Part shown: one piece after another, positions 14,503-24,816 of the stretch
How the letters are laid out: each line of letters opens with the position of its first letter
How positions within the stretch are numbered: position 1 is the stretch's first letter
Source of the DNA: Chthoniobacteraceae bacterium
Lineage (GTDB): Bacteria; Verrucomicrobiota; Verrucomicrobiia; Chthoniobacterales; Chthoniobacteraceae
NCBI GenBank assembly: GCA_947476255.1
Contig: CANJPY010000015.1
Location: forward strand, 1-62,348
Direction of reading: 5' to 3'
DNA length: 62,348 bases
Made by a program: the position numbers and the translations under genes
The notes under the pieces: generated by a model
Seen by the model: the letters and a program-made list of their open reading frames with translations, nothing else
Told to the model about the DNA's origin: nothing
Database searches by the model: none

Positions 14503-17151
14503 TTACTTCGATTGAAACTCGGGGCTCTCGACCAGCGCATGGATGATGGCGCGCAGAGTCATGCCCTTGGACCTGGCTTTGTTGAGAATACTCTCAACCA
14601 TCTCTTGATCCGAGAACCCGCAGGGACGCCCGAGGGCATACGAGATGAGGTGCTCAATGAGGCCGCGCGCGAATTCTTGCTCGCGGGTGGCGATGGCGTC
14701 GCGCAGGCCGAAGAATCCGGTGAACTGGGGGCCGTTGGGAAGCTGACCGCTCGCATCAATCGGGAATACTTGCTTTGACTGGATGGCTTTCCAATTCTGG
14801 AAGAACTCCGTGTATTCCACCTCGCGCCAGAGTCCGCCAGCATCGAAGTTCTGTAAAGCGTGGCCGAGTGGATCGATGCGGCGATGGCACTGAGCGCACT
14901 GCGGCTGCTCCTGGTGCGCGGTGAGCAGCTCACGCGCGGACAGGAGCTTGCTGCCAAAGCGTGAGAGTTGCGGCACGTTCGCGGGTGCGGGTGGAGGCGG
15001 GTCGTTCAGGAGTTTGCGCAACACCCACGCCCCGCGCTCAATGGGAGAACTGCGTTCGCCATCGCTGCCCATCGCGAGAATGGCTGCCATGCCGAGCAAG
15101 CCGCCGCGTGGCATGCCTGCGGGTACGGTAACTTTGCGAAACGAGCTGCCGCGCATTTCGCCCATGCCGTAGTAATCGGCGAGCAGGTCGTCCACGACGA
15201 CGAAGTCCGACTTTAAGAGCGTGCTGAGGGGCAGGTTCTCATGAAGCACGGTGCCAATGGTTTCATACACTTCCCGGCGGGCGGAGCCGCGCAGGCTCTT
15301 GTCGAACTTGGGATAAAGGCGGGGATTGAACTGGAAGAAATCCAGCCGCGTCATGTGCAGCCACTGGTGGGTGAAACCTGCGATGAAGCGGTGTATGCGG
15401 GGGTCGGCAAGCATGCGGTCCACTTCGTTCACGTATCCGCCTGACAGTATGCCCTTGTCGCTGAGACGCCCTGCTTCGACGTAACTCATGAGTCGCTCAT
15501 CGGGCGGACTGGCCCAGAGGAAATAAGCGAGGCGATTGGCCAGTTCGGCATTGGTGAGCGGCAAGCGTGCTCTGTTGAGCGCTGGTTGCTGATTGCCTTT
15601 TGGCTTCGCTGGCTCAGCAAGGCTGACCAAGGCGTCTGAAGATCGCTCGGGATTCGCGCCAGGTCCGCGTGTGGTTGGCTCAAGCAGATAAAGGAACTTC
15701 GGTGAAGCGAGGATGATCGACAGCGGCGCCTTGATCGCTTGCAGGAAGGGCTCGCCAGCCTGCACGCGCTCCTCGAAGTGTTCGACTAGTTTGTCTACGA
15801 AAGGGGCACGCACCGAGCCTCCACGAAAAGCGCGCGCGGCGAAGGACTCAAGCAGCTGGCGTGCTTCTACGGGACCCGGCTTGTCGCCGAGAGCGATGTC
15901 GCCAATCACGGCGCGATGAGAGCGGGGCGGCCACTGGTCGGGGAACGGTCCGTCCCATTCCATCCAGTCCACCCACAGTCTTGGTGCCGGCGTGAAGGGC
16001 GCGCGCTGCCGCGTTTCCATGGGCACACCGAGCTTCGCGAAGAACTGTTGTTTGTCAGCACCATCGGCAGTGTTGTGGCGACGCTCGCGGATTGCAAACA
16101 AGCGGCTGCCCGTGCGTGCGACGTTGACGGTGACCTCCACAACGTCCGGCCGCTCTGGCGTACCGTTCACGGCGAAACACCCTAGCAGGTTCAGCTCAGC
16201 AGGGTAGCCTTGATCCCCTTGTGTGCCGAATTCGATAAAGCGCCGCTCGCCCTCCTGGATGGTGGGAAACGCAACGCGGGCGCGAATGACATAGCGCCCC
16301 GGGGCGAGGTTGTGCGGGATGGTGATGGATTGCGGAAAGGCCGAGTGCGGTGTAAGCACGCCAGTTTTGGTGAGTGGATCACGGAGGTAACGCAAACCGC
16401 GTTCCTCGTTGCCGCGCAGGACTGTCTCGGAGAGCTGAGCATCGGTGTCGTCGCCAAAGCCGAACTCCTTTGCAGGACGGCCTGATTTCCGCCACTCCGT
16501 GATCTTGCGCAAGCTTGCCTGGGTTCGCTCATAGTCGGCGCGCACCTGTTTGTTTGCGGCTTCCTCGCATTCGATGCGTTCGACTTTGCGCTCTGGCTGA
16601 GGGCCGGTGACGATGGCATCATCGAGCGCCGTACGAGCGAGTTTGAGGTACTGCTCCAACTGATCGCTCGACATAAAGAGCGACGAGCCCATGGTATCGA
16701 AGGCACCGACGGTTTCATCCGAGGGCAGGTCGAAGGGATTCACTTCCACGTCCAAGAGTTCGCGCATCGTGTTCACATACTCGCGCCGGTTCAAGCGCCT
16801 CATCGTGATGCTGCCGCCCGAGTCTGCGAGTGCCTTGCGTGCGACGACCATTTGTTTGGAGAGCGCTTCGAGAAACGCCAGCTTCTCCTCCGGCTTCGGT
16901 TGTTTCTCGTCCTCCGGGGGCATCTCGCCAGAGTTCAGGGCACCGAGAACCTTTTGCCACCGGTCCGCTGTCGGTACGTTGGCGATGACGAACGGGATGT
17001 CGTCGAGCCGAGTCGCGCCCTTTTGTTTGTCGGCGTTGTGGCAGGAGACGCAGTAGGTCTTGAAAAACACGCGCTGGGGCTCCGGCATCACAGCTTCGGT
17101 GGCTGCGTGGGCGAAGGATGCGAAGAAGAAAAAGAGGCAAAGCGATTTCAC
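14503..17151 (-). CDS. exported mono-haem DUF1592-family protein (planctomycete cytochrome c type)
   Basis: About 882 residues with a signal peptide (GTG start at 17149-17151 gives MKSLCLFFFFASFAHA; another in-frame GTG lies at 17160). The domain order fits the PSCyt/PSD families. The N-terminal haem domain has CVSCH (about residue 34). DUF1587 follows (MRRLNRREYVNTMRELL), then DUF1595 (LVEHFEERVQAGEPF), DUF1592 (LTNAELANRLAYFLWASPPD), and DUF1588 with a second motif CAQCH in QPQCAQCHRRIDPLGHALQN. DUF1585 ends the protein (LIEHLISYALGRPCGFSD). These proteins are expanded in Planctomycetes and Verrucomicrobia and are thought to act in the periplasm, often near polysaccharide degradation genes. 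Their reaction is not known. It is the last gene of the operon sigma-FecR-DUF1552-DUF1592. Confidence 0.93.
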   Translation of the reverse strand: MKSLCLFFFFASFAHAATEAVMPEPQRVFFKTYCVSCHNADKQKGATRLDDIPFVIANVPTADRWQKVLGALNSGEMPPEDEKQPKPEEKLAFLEALSKQMVVARKALADSGGSITMRRLNRREYVNTMRELLDVEVNPFDLPSDETVGAFDTMGSSLFMSSDQLEQYLKLARTALDDAIVTGPQPERKVERIECEEAANKQVRADYERTQASLRKITEWRKSGRPAKEFGFGDDTDAQLSETVLRGNEERGLRYLRDPLTKTGVLTPHSAFPQSITIPHNLAPGRYVIRARVAFPTIQEGERRFIEFGTQGDQGYPAELNLLGCFAVNGTPERPDVVEVTVNVARTGSRLFAIRERRHNTADGADKQQFFAKLGVPMETRQRAPFTPAPRLWVDWMEWDGPFPDQWPPRSHRAVIGDIALGDKPGPVEARQLLESFAARAFRGGSVRAPFVDKLVEHFEERVQAGEPFLQAIKAPLSIILASPKFLYLLEPTTRGPGANPERSSDALVSLAEPAKPKGNQQPALNRARLPLTNAELANRLAYFLWASPPDERLMSYVEAGRLSDKGILSGGYVNEVDRMLADPRIHRFIAGFTHQWLHMTRLDFFQFNPRLYPKFDKSLRGSARREVYETIGTVLHENLPLSTLLKSDFVVVDDLLADYYGMGEMRGSSFRKVTVPAGMPRGGLLGMAAILAMGSDGERSSPIERGAWVLRKLLNDPPPPAPANVPQLSRFGSKLLSARELLTAHQEQPQCAQCHRRIDPLGHALQNFDAGGLWREVEYTEFFQNWKAIQSKQVFPIDASGQLPNGPQFTGFFGLRDAIATREQEFARGLIEHLISYALGRPCGFSDQEMVESILNKARSKGMTLRAIIHALVESPEFQSK

Positions 17152-17187
17152 GCAGGACACAGATATGAATGGTTTCGTGGAATCCGT

Positions 17188-18474
17188 TTATGCGCGGAGC
17201 TGTTCGATCAAACCCGTGCTATCGCCGAAGGACGTCGTTTTGACGCCAACGCCGTTGAGCAAGGTGAGCCACACATTGCACAGAGGAGTCTTCGCATCCG
17301 GCATCACAAGGTGCTGCCCAAGTTTGATGCCAGCGCCCCCGCCGGTCAGCAGGGTCGGGCAATTGTCAAGCATGTGTGTGGTTCGTATGTTCGTGCCGAG
17401 GACTACGCTCACGTGATCGAACATGCTCGACCCGTCAGTGCCGGGCGTTTGCTTGAGCCGTGCGATGAGGTGCGCAAGCAACTCGCTCTGGCACTTGTCG
17501 CGCGTCTCGCTGGCTTGGCGCCGCGGGCCCATGTCGTAGTGGCTCATGCTGTGGCCGTCGAGGTTCACTCCGCGACTGCGCAACAGCGAGTTCACGGGCT
17601 GCCGATAAGAGATGACACGAGTTGCGTCGGTCTGGAAAGCCGTCACCATCATGTCATACATAAGCTTTACCTCCTGCTCGCCGCCCAGGCCTTTACCCGG
17701 TTCGGCGATGGTTTTGGCGGGTTTTAGCTTCGGCACTATAAGCCATGCGTTTTCCTTCGCGAGTCGTGTTTCGATTTCGCGGATCGACTCGAGATACTCG
17801 TTGAGCTTGTCGGTGTCGTCCTTGTTCAAGCCTCGCGCGGTATCGCGCACTTCATCGAGCACGGTATCGAGCACGCTCTGTTGACGCTTCAAATCGGCCT
17901 GCCGCTTGGCAAGCGGGGTCTTTTCATCTGAGAAAAGCTTGTGAAATACCGCGACAGGATCGGACAACTCCGAAACGGGTTTGCCGAGCCGACTCCACGA
18001 CAGCGCACCTCCGTGACCACCCTCACCGCCCGGATTTCCGAAGGTCAACGAGGCAAATCGTGTCTCCCTGCCGAACTGCTCTGCTGCCATTTGGTCCACC
18101 GAGATGGTGTTGTGAAAACTGCGTCCCGGCACGCCATACTGGTTCGCCCCAGTCAGCCAAAAGGTGCTGCCCGAATGGCCGTCCGTGGAGAATTTGTGGT
18201 AGGTGTTCTGGACGAGGGTGATATCCTTCTGAAACTTCTCCAGCGGCTTCAAACCCTCCGGCAGTATCCAATCCGCACCTGTTTGTTTTGGATCGGGATA
18301 CCACGATTCATTGGTCACGCCCCAGCCCATCGCGAGGAAGATCATCCGCTTTGGCATCGTGGGCAAGGGTGCCGCCGAGGCGAAGCGACGAAACCCCAGC
18401 GACTCAAGAAAAGGAAGCGCAATGCAGGCAGTGCTGCTTCGGAGGAAGTGGCGGCGATTAAGTGGCGTGTTCAT
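17188..18474 (-). CDS. Tat-exported DUF1552-family protein
   Basis: 428 residues. A twin-arginine leader NRRHFLRSSTACIALPFLES starts within the first 10 residues after the ATG at 18472-18474. The frame is open further upstream, but that part reads as antisense of the FecR gene. Family features are RMIFLAMGWGVTNESWYPDP, FSTDGHSGSTFWLTG, SYRQPVNSLLRSRG and SVVLGTNIRTTHMLDNCPTLLTGGGAG. DUF1552 proteins almost always sit next to DUF1592 haem proteins, as here (36-base gap to the start of that gene), and are presumed to work with them in the periplasm. The biochemical activity is not known. Confidence 0.93.
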   Translation of the reverse strand: MNTPLNRRHFLRSSTACIALPFLESLGFRRFASAAPLPTMPKRMIFLAMGWGVTNESWYPDPKQTGADWILPEGLKPLEKFQKDITLVQNTYHKFSTDGHSGSTFWLTGANQYGVPGRSFHNTISVDQMAAEQFGRETRFASLTFGNPGGEGGHGGALSWSRLGKPVSELSDPVAVFHKLFSDEKTPLAKRQADLKRQQSVLDTVLDEVRDTARGLNKDDTDKLNEYLESIREIETRLAKENAWLIVPKLKPAKTIAEPGKGLGGEQEVKLMYDMMVTAFQTDATRVISYRQPVNSLLRSRGVNLDGHSMSHYDMGPRRQASETRDKCQSELLAHLIARLKQTPGTDGSSMFDHVSVVLGTNIRTTHMLDNCPTLLTGGGAGIKLGQHLVMPDAKTPLCNVWLTLLNGVGVKTTSFGDSTGLIEQLRA

Positions 18475-18502
18475 GGATTGTTTAGGAGAGAGAGGCTTGG
18501 CA

Positions 18503-19822
18503 TCAAGGCAGCGTCTTCGCGGCGACGCCGAACATGCGGTTGGGCTGGAAGCTTTTCTTGTCCGCAGGCGGATTTGGGTAAGGCGCACCGAGCTTCACTT
18601 CGCCGGGCTGGGTCACTGTTTTTTTCCAGACCGCGAACTCAAAACGATCCGCGACGCGTTGCGGTGCTTGGTGTGAAATGCGGTTGAGTGTGATTTTCTC
18701 GCCGGTGTTCGTGAAATTCTGTGACAGCCACGCGGGCACTTCATTGCGCATATCCACGAAGACAAAGACTTCGGCAGGTTGCTGTATGATGACGCTCATC
18801 TGCATCCACCAGTTGAAGCCATCCACCGCAAAGGTGCGCACCAAGTCCGCGCCCGCGAGGGAGGGCGGCACGGCCTGCCATTGGTCAATTTCGTCGGCGA
18901 AAGCCAGTGCTCCATCGCGCAGACCTGCGGGCACGATGCGGTAGAAGTTTCGCAGGGACGGCCACTTCTTCGCGCCCTCGTCGTTGGTGACCATGCTGTC
19001 TGTCACGGCCGTGATGACCGCGCTCTTTGCCGGATGTGACTGGGCGCTCCAAGCGTTTAACTCGTCCGGGCCCGTCACACTCACGATGCGCGAGGCGCGG
19101 CGATGGCTGCCCACGCGGAGGCCCTCGCCTTTGTTAAGAAGCGCCACACGTTCGGAAACACCTTTTTCATAAAGCTCGACTTGCCCTTCAAAGACCACCA
19201 CGTCCGTGTGCGCCGCATTGGAAGCATCGACACCGAAGCGCGTCCCCAAATCGACGACTTTCGTCTGCGGCGTTTCGATGACAAATCCCTTCCCGTGCTC
19301 GCCAACATCCGCCGTCACACGCCCGTAGAGAACGCGCACGTGCATGGGATCCAGCAGCCTCATTTCCGCGGGAGCGGTGACGTCCATTTTTACACCCGAG
19401 GAGAGGCGCAATTGCAGGCTGCCGCGCACAATTGTGACGTGTTCTACGCGCATTTTCCGGCCCGCCGCCCAGTCGGCAGGCGCCGCGTCGAAGTTCTGAA
19501 CGACCTCGATTTCAACACCGCGGTGTGACCACCAAAACACGCCCATTCCCAGAAGGATGGCTGCCGCGGCGGCCAACCAATGAAGGACGAATGGAAGAAC
19601 AACGGTTTTGGTCGGGCGTCTGCTTTCGGGGAGACAGCTCATTGCCTCCGGCCTCCAGCCCGCTGCCGCCGCCGCGATCGTCGAGTCGAGATTAAGCATC
19701 TCTGCAAAACTGCGGCGTGCCTGAGCATCTGCGCGGAGTCGTGTATTGAGCTCTGCCGCTTCCTTCAGGGAGATTGCTCCGTCCATGTAGCGGTTCATGA
19801 GTGACTCAAGTTCCTGATTCAT
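18503..19822 (-). CDS. FecR-domain membrane protein, probable anti-sigma factor
   Basis: 439 residues. A cytoplasmic N-terminal region of about 75 residues ([22 protein letters not shown], an anti-sigma-like helix pair) is followed by one membrane segment ([20 protein letters not shown]). A periplasmic FecR domain follows ([19 protein letters not shown], then [14 protein letters not shown]). The C-terminal 150 residues read as a beta-rich, possibly laminin-G or concanavalin-like domain ([27 protein letters not shown]). Its start overlaps the sigma stop by four bases (ATGA), a classic coupled pair. In this phylum such pairs are thought to control adjacent export and degradation genes. Confidence 0.92.
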   Translation of the reverse strand: MNQELESLMNRYMDGAISLKEAAELNTRLRADAQARRSFAEMLNLDSTIAAAAAGWRPEAMSCLPESRRPTKTVVLPFVLHWLAAAAAILLGMGVFWWSHRGVEIEVVQNFDAAPADWAAGRKMRVEHVTIVRGSLQLRLSSGVKMDVTAPAEMRLLDPMHVRVLYGRVTADVGEHGKGFVIETPQTKVVDLGTRFGVDASNAAHTDVVVFEGQVELYEKGVSERVALLNKGEGLRVGSHRRASRIVSVTGPDELNAWSAQSHPAKSAVITAVTDSMVTNDEGAKKWPSLRNFYRIVPAGLRDGALAFADEIDQWQAVPPSLAGADLVRTFAVDGFNWWMQMSVIIQQPAEVFVFVDMRNEVPAWLSQNFTNTGEKITLNRISHQAPQRVADRFEFAVWKKTVTQPGEVKLGAPYPNPPADKKSFQPNRMFGVAAKTLP

Positions 19823-20352
19823 GACTGAGCCTCCTTAGCGAGACTGCGTTGAACGCAGTCGAGGAGCATGTGCCTCATGCGATGCAGCCATTGGTAAAAT
19901 CCTGCCACGGTGCGACCGCTATTTTGCGCCACATCGTGGATGCGGGACTCCTCGCTGTAGGCTCTCATCAGCAGTTCGCGCTGGTCAGGATCCACCTTTT
20001 CCAAGCAATGCTCCAGGGCGGCGCGCTGGCTCGCCAGATGCGGCTCACGTGCGGCAGTTTCATCCGCAATCATCAAAACGACTTCCTCGTCCAGGACTAG
20101 GCGGTCGCGGCCTTTATCTCGCAGCCATGAGAGTACCTCGAACCGAGCCACCCCAAACGCCCAGGCGCGAAAGTCTTCTTCCTGTCGGAACGCGTCAAAC
20201 TTCTCCCACAACACCACGCTGACATCCTGTATGACATCATCCGCGTCCGAGCGCGTCGGTACCAAGCGCCTCACGTAGGCGCGAATGGCCGGTTCATGAG
20301 CGGTGTAGGTACGCAGGAAGCGATGGTGACGTTCGGGTTCAGCCTGAGACAT
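19819..20352 (-). CDS. ECF sigma-70 factor paired with a FecR protein
   Basis: 177 residues from the ATG at 20350-20352, which has one of the few clear ribosome binding sites of the window (AGAGGA, about five bases upstream). An in-frame ATG at 20382 is less likely. Region 2 is seen as [30 protein letters not shown] and [20 protein letters not shown]; region 4 ends with [26 protein letters not shown]. The closest recognised group is the Rhodopirellula/Verrucomicrobium ECF family (TIGR02989). It heads the operon sigma-FecR-DUF1552-DUF1592, divergent from a second haem-protein operon. Confidence 0.93.
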   Translation of the reverse strand: MSQAEPERHHRFLRTYTAHEPAIRAYVRRLVPTRSDADDVIQDVSVVLWEKFDAFRQEEDFRAWAFGVARFEVLSWLRDKGRDRLVLDEEVVLMIADETAAREPHLASQRAALEHCLEKVDPDQRELLMRAYSEESRIHDVAQNSGRTVAGFYQWLHRMRHMLLDCVQRSLAKEAQS

Positions 20353-20780
20353 ATTTCCTCTTCTTGTGATCTCCGTGATCAAACATTATTTAACGAATTT
20401 TATTTCGCGCGGGCAAACGGGCGCGGATACCGGGACCGAATTCGCTCTTCGGACGTCGTTTAAGCAGGCGTTGGTTTTTCTGGAGCTGAATGTCTTTTCG
20501 CCGGAAAGGCGAGGGTGCGACGCGCTGGGGGCTGTGAGGTGGGACGTGCTGAGCTTGGCGTGCGAGTGTGTTTTTCCGGCAATGTTGTGGCACCGCAATG
20601 GGTAGTGTTTGGCACCTAGTGGAGCAGGGTTTGATTCTTTGGCATGTGGAACTGGCGGGTGGAGACCAAAAAGCGTCTTGACCGTGCAACTGCCCAAAAT
20701 ATCCTTTCGAAGTCTCTGGGGGAGTAGCCTCCGGATATTTTTTACGGCCCGAAAGGGTGCGAAAATACAAACTTCATCTC
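20353..20780. other. divergent promoter region between the two haem-protein operons
   Basis: About 430 bases between the sigma gene (minus) and the DUF1549/DUF1553 gene (plus). It includes an AT-rich part (20375-20410) and a small hairpin TCGCC/GGCGA near 20500. Short open frames on both strands (20366-20605 plus, 20386-20697 minus) lack family features. I see no gene here that I would support. Confidence 0.4.
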
Positions 20781-23420
20781 ATGTTCCGCGCCCCAGAACT
20801 TGAATCCCCTTTCTGCACGCCCCGCAAGGAGGCGGCGCGCGCGAATTCTCGGGGCTGGTGGAAAGGCAGATGCCTGAAATTTCTCGGCACCGCATTAACC
20901 GTCCTCACGGCGCTGCCGCTTGTTGGCTTGGATGCGGCTGAGCCGACAACTCATGAACTGGCGTTTTTTGAAAATAAGATTCGCCCGATTCTCGTTGAGC
21001 ACTGCTACGAATGCCACAGCGTGGAGACCAAACAGAAGGGCGGTCTCGTCCTCGATACAAAAGCAGGCGTTCTCAAGGGCGGTGAGACGGGGCCGACGTT
21101 GGTTGCGGGTGATCCCTCGAAGTCGCTGCTCATCACGGCAGTGCATTGGAGGGACAAGGATTTGCAGATGCCTCCGAAGAAACAGCTCGGCAAGGAGCAG
21201 ATCGCGGAGCTCGAAGCCTGGGTGAAGATGGGGGCGCCCGATCCGCGCGAGGGTGCGGCGCCGGTGGCCAAGAAGCGTGGGATGAGCCTCGAGGACGGAC
21301 GGAAGTTTTGGTCGCTGATTCCTCCAAAAAGTGTGCCGGCGCCCGCGGTCGAGGATCGCGCCTGGCCTTTGGATGATATCGACCGCTTTGTGCTCGCGAA
21401 GTTGGAGCAGCAGCGCCTCGCGCCGGCGGGCGAAGCGGATGCGTACAGCCTCGTGCGGCGTTTGTACTTCGATCTGATCGGCCTGCCGCCTTCGCCGGAG
21501 GACGCCGCAGCTTTTGTACGCGCGGCGGAGCTCGACCGGCAATCGGCTATCGAGTCCCTTGTGGAGCACCTGCTTGCATCGCCGCATTTCGGCGAGCGGT
21601 GGGGACGTCACTGGCTCGATGCGGCGCGGTATGCGGACAGCAACGGGCGCGACAGGAACATCGTGAACCACCACGCCTGGCGGTATCGCGATTACGTCCT
21701 AGAATCGTTTCGTGCCGACAAGCCGTATGATCAGTTTATCCGCGAACAGATCGCGGGGGACCTGCTGCCCGCGAGCGATCCGAGGCAGCGTGATTTGCAA
21801 CGCATCGCGACGGGCTTTCTCGCGCTGGGAGCGAAGGCGTTTGAAGAGCAGAACCCGGAGATTTTCCGGATGGATGTGATTGACGAGCAGATCGAGGTGA
21901 TCAGCCGCAGCGTGCTTGGCCTTTCGGTTGCCTGCGCGCGGTGCCACGATCACAAGTTCGACCCCATTCCCACTGCGGATTATTACGCGCTGGCCGGCAT
22001 CCTGCGCAGCACACAGCCGCTGTATGGTTGGGGCACGCGCGGCATCAAAGCGACCGCGCATCATCACTCGGAGTGGCAGGCCGTCGGACCCGAGGCGGAC
22101 GCGCTCGCCCCCGCCGCGCTGGAATACTACCGCAAGCTCGACGCCGACACGCTGACACTTTCCACCTCGCGTTCCTCGCGCTATCGCGTCGTGCGCAACA
22201 TTTCCGCGGCAAAGATCGAGATCGAAAAGCCGGATGCCGACAAGGCGAAGCTCACCGCGGACATCACGCGAATGGAGGCGGAGGTGAAGGATTGGGATGG
22301 AAGGATCGCCGAGATGGACAAAGCGCTCAACGCATTGCAAGACGCCGCGCCCCCCGAACCTGGCTGGGCCTTGGCGGCCCGAGAGCGGGAGAAAAGCGAG
22401 GACTGCCGCATCCACGTCCGCGGCGACACGAATCACCTCGGCGACGTGGTGCCGCGTGGAATGCTGCAGGTGATTTCGCTCAAGGACGTGGCCGCGCCCG
22501 CTGCGGCGCAGAGCGGGCGCTTGCAACTCGCGCAGTGGTTGACGCATCGCGAAAATCCACTCACCGCGCGCGTCTTTGTGAACCGCGCGTGGCAGAGGCT
22601 GTTCGGCCGCGCCCTGGTCACCACGCCGGACGACTTCGGCGTGAATGGCGCGAGACCCTCGCATCCGGAGTTGCTGGACCATCTCGCGTGCCGGTTCATG
22701 GATCGCGGTTGGTCGGTGAAGCGCTTGGTGCGCGACCTCGTCCTTACGCGTGCCTACCGCTTGAGCACCGGAGCGGTGGAGGCAAATATCGCGCGCGACC
22801 CGGACAACATCTTCCTCTGGCGCATGGCGCCGCGGCGACTCGAGGCGGAGTGTCTGCGCGATGCGATCCTGGCGGTGAGCGGCCAGCTCGACCCGGTGCC
22901 GCCGGAGAAGCCTTTTCTGAGCCGATTCCATCCGCGGCGCGATGCGGAGCTGATGACCTTCAAGCCGTTTGTCACCACTGCAGATTTCACCGGCAGTCAT
23001 CGCAGCGTTTATCTGCCCGTGTTGCGCGGGACGTTGCCGGAGGTTTTTTCGCTGTTCGATTTTGCGCCGCCGGAACGCCCGATCGCGCAGCGCGAGGAAA
23101 GCGTGGTCCCCGCGCAGTCGCTCTTTTTCATGAACAATACGTGGGTTCTCGAGCAGTCGCGACACGCCGCGCGGCGCCTGCTCGGCGACACCACTCATAC
23201 TGACCTTCAGCGCGTCGCGAGGCTCTATCAACTCGCCTTCGCGCGGGAGCCTACCGACGCCGAAGCCGCGCGCGCGGAGCAATTCCTTTCGGGTTCGGAG
23301 GAATTGCTTTCCGACCCGAAATCCAAGTCCGTTCCAACTCCCGAGCAGTTGCGCGAAGCTCGCTGGGCCAGTCTTTGCCAGGCGGTTGTCGCCTCCGCCG
23401 AGTTCCGAATTTTAAGATAA
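20781..23420 (+). CDS. exported mono-haem DUF1549/DUF1553-family protein
   Basis: About 879 residues from the ATG at 20781; an in-frame GTG at 20757 adds eight. The N-terminus is unusually long and basic before the hydrophobic export segment (KFLGTALTVLTALPLVGL, about residues 33-50). Domains in order: a PSCyt1 haem domain with CYECH in LVEHCYECHSVETKQKG; DUF1549 (PSCyt2; DDIDRFVLAKLEQQRLAPAG, RLYFDLIGLPPSPED, HFGERWGRHWLDAARYADSN); a variable middle with a predicted coiled coil (KIEIEKPDADKAKLTADITR); and C-terminal DUF1553 (PSD1; ENPLTARVFVNRAWQRLFG, QSLFFMNNTWVLEQS). It is followed after 12 bases by a DUF1501 gene, the standard pairing in planctomycetes and verrucomicrobia. It is periplasmic and its reaction is unknown. 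The region reads as more GC-rich than the window average. Confidence 0.93.
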   Translation: MFRAPELESPFCTPRKEAARANSRGWWKGRCLKFLGTALTVLTALPLVGLDAAEPTTHELAFFENKIRPILVEHCYECHSVETKQKGGLVLDTKAGVLKGGETGPTLVAGDPSKSLLITAVHWRDKDLQMPPKKQLGKEQIAELEAWVKMGAPDPREGAAPVAKKRGMSLEDGRKFWSLIPPKSVPAPAVEDRAWPLDDIDRFVLAKLEQQRLAPAGEADAYSLVRRLYFDLIGLPPSPEDAAAFVRAAELDRQSAIESLVEHLLASPHFGERWGRHWLDAARYADSNGRDRNIVNHHAWRYRDYVLESFRADKPYDQFIREQIAGDLLPASDPRQRDLQRIATGFLALGAKAFEEQNPEIFRMDVIDEQIEVISRSVLGLSVACARCHDHKFDPIPTADYYALAGILRSTQPLYGWGTRGIKATAHHHSEWQAVGPEADALAPAALEYYRKLDADTLTLSTSRSSRYRVVRNISAAKIEIEKPDADKAKLTADITRMEAEVKDWDGRIAEMDKALNALQDAAPPEPGWALAAREREKSEDCRIHVRGDTNHLGDVVPRGMLQVISLKDVAAPAAAQSGRLQLAQWLTHRENPLTARVFVNRAWQRLFGRALVTTPDDFGVNGARPSHPELLDHLACRFMDRGWSVKRLVRDLVLTRAYRLSTGAVEANIARDPDNIFLWRMAPRRLEAECLRDAILAVSGQLDPVPPEKPFLSRFHPRRDAELMTFKPFVTTADFTGSHRSVYLPVLRGTLPEVFSLFDFAPPERPIAQREESVVPAQSLFFMNNTWVLEQSRHAARRLLGDTTHTDLQRVARLYQLAFAREPTDAEAARAEQFLSGSEELLSDPKSKSVPTPEQLREARWASLCQAVVASAEFRILR

Positions 23421-23432
23421 ATCCGCACCGCC

Positions 23433-24806
23433 ATGATTATCCCGCCCTCCTCTTTTTCCCGCCGCGACTGGCTGCGCACCGCCTCCGCGGGGTTTGGCTA
23501 CATGGCCTTCGCCGGACTTGCGGCGCAAAATGCGGCGGGCGCTGCGGCGGGGCCGCTCTCCGTGAAGAGTCCGCATTTTCCGCCGCGGGCGAAGCGCATC
23601 ATTTTCCTGTGCATGCGCGGCGGGCCCTCGCACATGGAGACCTTTGACCCGAAGCCCGCGCTCACGGCGGCGCACGGAAATCAGGGCAGGCAAGGAAAGA
23701 GCAAGCTGCTCGGCTCGCGATGGGGATTTCAAAAGCGGGGGCAAAGCGGGACGGAGATTGTCGAGCTGCTGCCGGAAATCGGGAGGCATGCCGACAAGCT
23801 TTGCGTGCTCCGCGGTATGCACACGGACAATGAGAATCATCCGCAGGCCCTCGAACAACTGCACACCGGCAGCTTCCAATTCATCCGTCCCTCGATGGGC
23901 GCGTGGTCTGTGTATGGCCTTGGCACCGAGAACCAAAGCCTGCCGGGTTTTATTTCCATTAATCCGCTCACCGCGCTCGGCGGTCTGCGTTATTACTCCA
24001 GTTCCTTTCTGCCCGCGGCGTGCTCGGCGACATTGCTCGGAAATGCAAGCGTGCCACCGAAGGAACTGAAGCTTGGGGACCTCACGAACTCGCGCGTGAG
24101 CGCTGCGAGCCAGCGCGCGCAGCTCGATCTTTTGCAGGGAATGAATCGCGACCTGTTTGCGCAGACCGGCGATCCGCGTGTCGAGGGGCTCATCGAATCG
24201 TACGAACTCGCGTTCCGCATGCAGGGCGAATTGCCGGGCGTGATGGACCTCGAGAGCGAGAGTCCAAGAACGCTGGAGCTTTACGGCGCCGACAAGGGGG
24301 AGACGCAGTCCTTCGGCCGACAGTGCCTGCTCGCGCGGCGCTTTGCCGAGGCAGGCGTGCGCTTCGTCGAGATCACGCACACGGACTGGGATCTCCACGG
24401 CTTCCTCACCGGCGGGATGACCAGAAACTGCCGCCAGATCGACAAACCGATTGCCGGCCTGCTGCAAGACCTCGACCAGCGCGGCCTGCTAGCGGATACG
24501 TTGGTGCTTTGGGGCGGTGAATTTGGCCGCACGCCCGAGGATCCAACCACCGACGGGCGCGGCCACAACAACAAAGGCTACTGCATGTGGATGGCCGGGG
24601 GCGGAGTGAAAGGGGGCCACATCCACGGCGCGACCGACGAGCTCGGGTACGAGGCGGTTGATGGGAAAGTCCATATCCACGACCTGCACGCGACGATGCT
24701 TCACCTGCTCGGGCTTGATCACGAAAAACTCACGTACCGCCACGGTGGCCGGGATTTCCGACTCACCGATGTGAAAGGCAATGTGGTGCGGGAGATCCTA
24801 GCCTGA
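23433..24806 (+). CDS. Tat-exported DUF1501-family protein
   Basis: 457 residues. The leader has a twin arginine SRRDWLRTASAGFGYMAFAG. Family landmarks are RIIFLCMRGGPSHMETFDPKP near residue 55, TEIVELLPEIGRHADKLCVL, LARRFAEAGVRFVEIT, LVLWGGEFGRTPE and a C-terminal DLHATMLHLLGLDHEKLTYR. The fold is alkaline-phosphatase/sulfatase-like, but a phosphatase or sulfatase activity is not established. It starts 12 bases after the DUF1549/DUF1553 gene, so both are one transcription unit and probably act as a pair outside the cytoplasm. Confidence 0.93.
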   Translation: MIIPPSSFSRRDWLRTASAGFGYMAFAGLAAQNAAGAAAGPLSVKSPHFPPRAKRIIFLCMRGGPSHMETFDPKPALTAAHGNQGRQGKSKLLGSRWGFQKRGQSGTEIVELLPEIGRHADKLCVLRGMHTDNENHPQALEQLHTGSFQFIRPSMGAWSVYGLGTENQSLPGFISINPLTALGGLRYYSSSFLPAACSATLLGNASVPPKELKLGDLTNSRVSAASQRAQLDLLQGMNRDLFAQTGDPRVEGLIESYELAFRMQGELPGVMDLESESPRTLELYGADKGETQSFGRQCLLARRFAEAGVRFVEITHTDWDLHGFLTGGMTRNCRQIDKPIAGLLQDLDQRGLLADTLVLWGGEFGRTPEDPTTDGRGHNNKGYCMWMAGGGVKGGHIHGATDELGYEAVDGKVHIHDLHATMLHLLGLDHEKLTYRHGGRDFRLTDVKGNVVREILA

Positions 24807-24816
24807 ATCAACGGTG

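Noticed and set aside
20366..20605. 79-codon plus-strand frame in the divergent intergenic region
   Set aside because: No family signal and a promoter region is expected here. An opposite frame is also open.
21699..23282. Open frame of 527 codons on the minus strand, antisense to the DUF1549/DUF1553 gene
   Set aside because: The plus-strand frame matches a known family over its full length. The antisense frame stays open because of GC-rich codon bias and has no family features.
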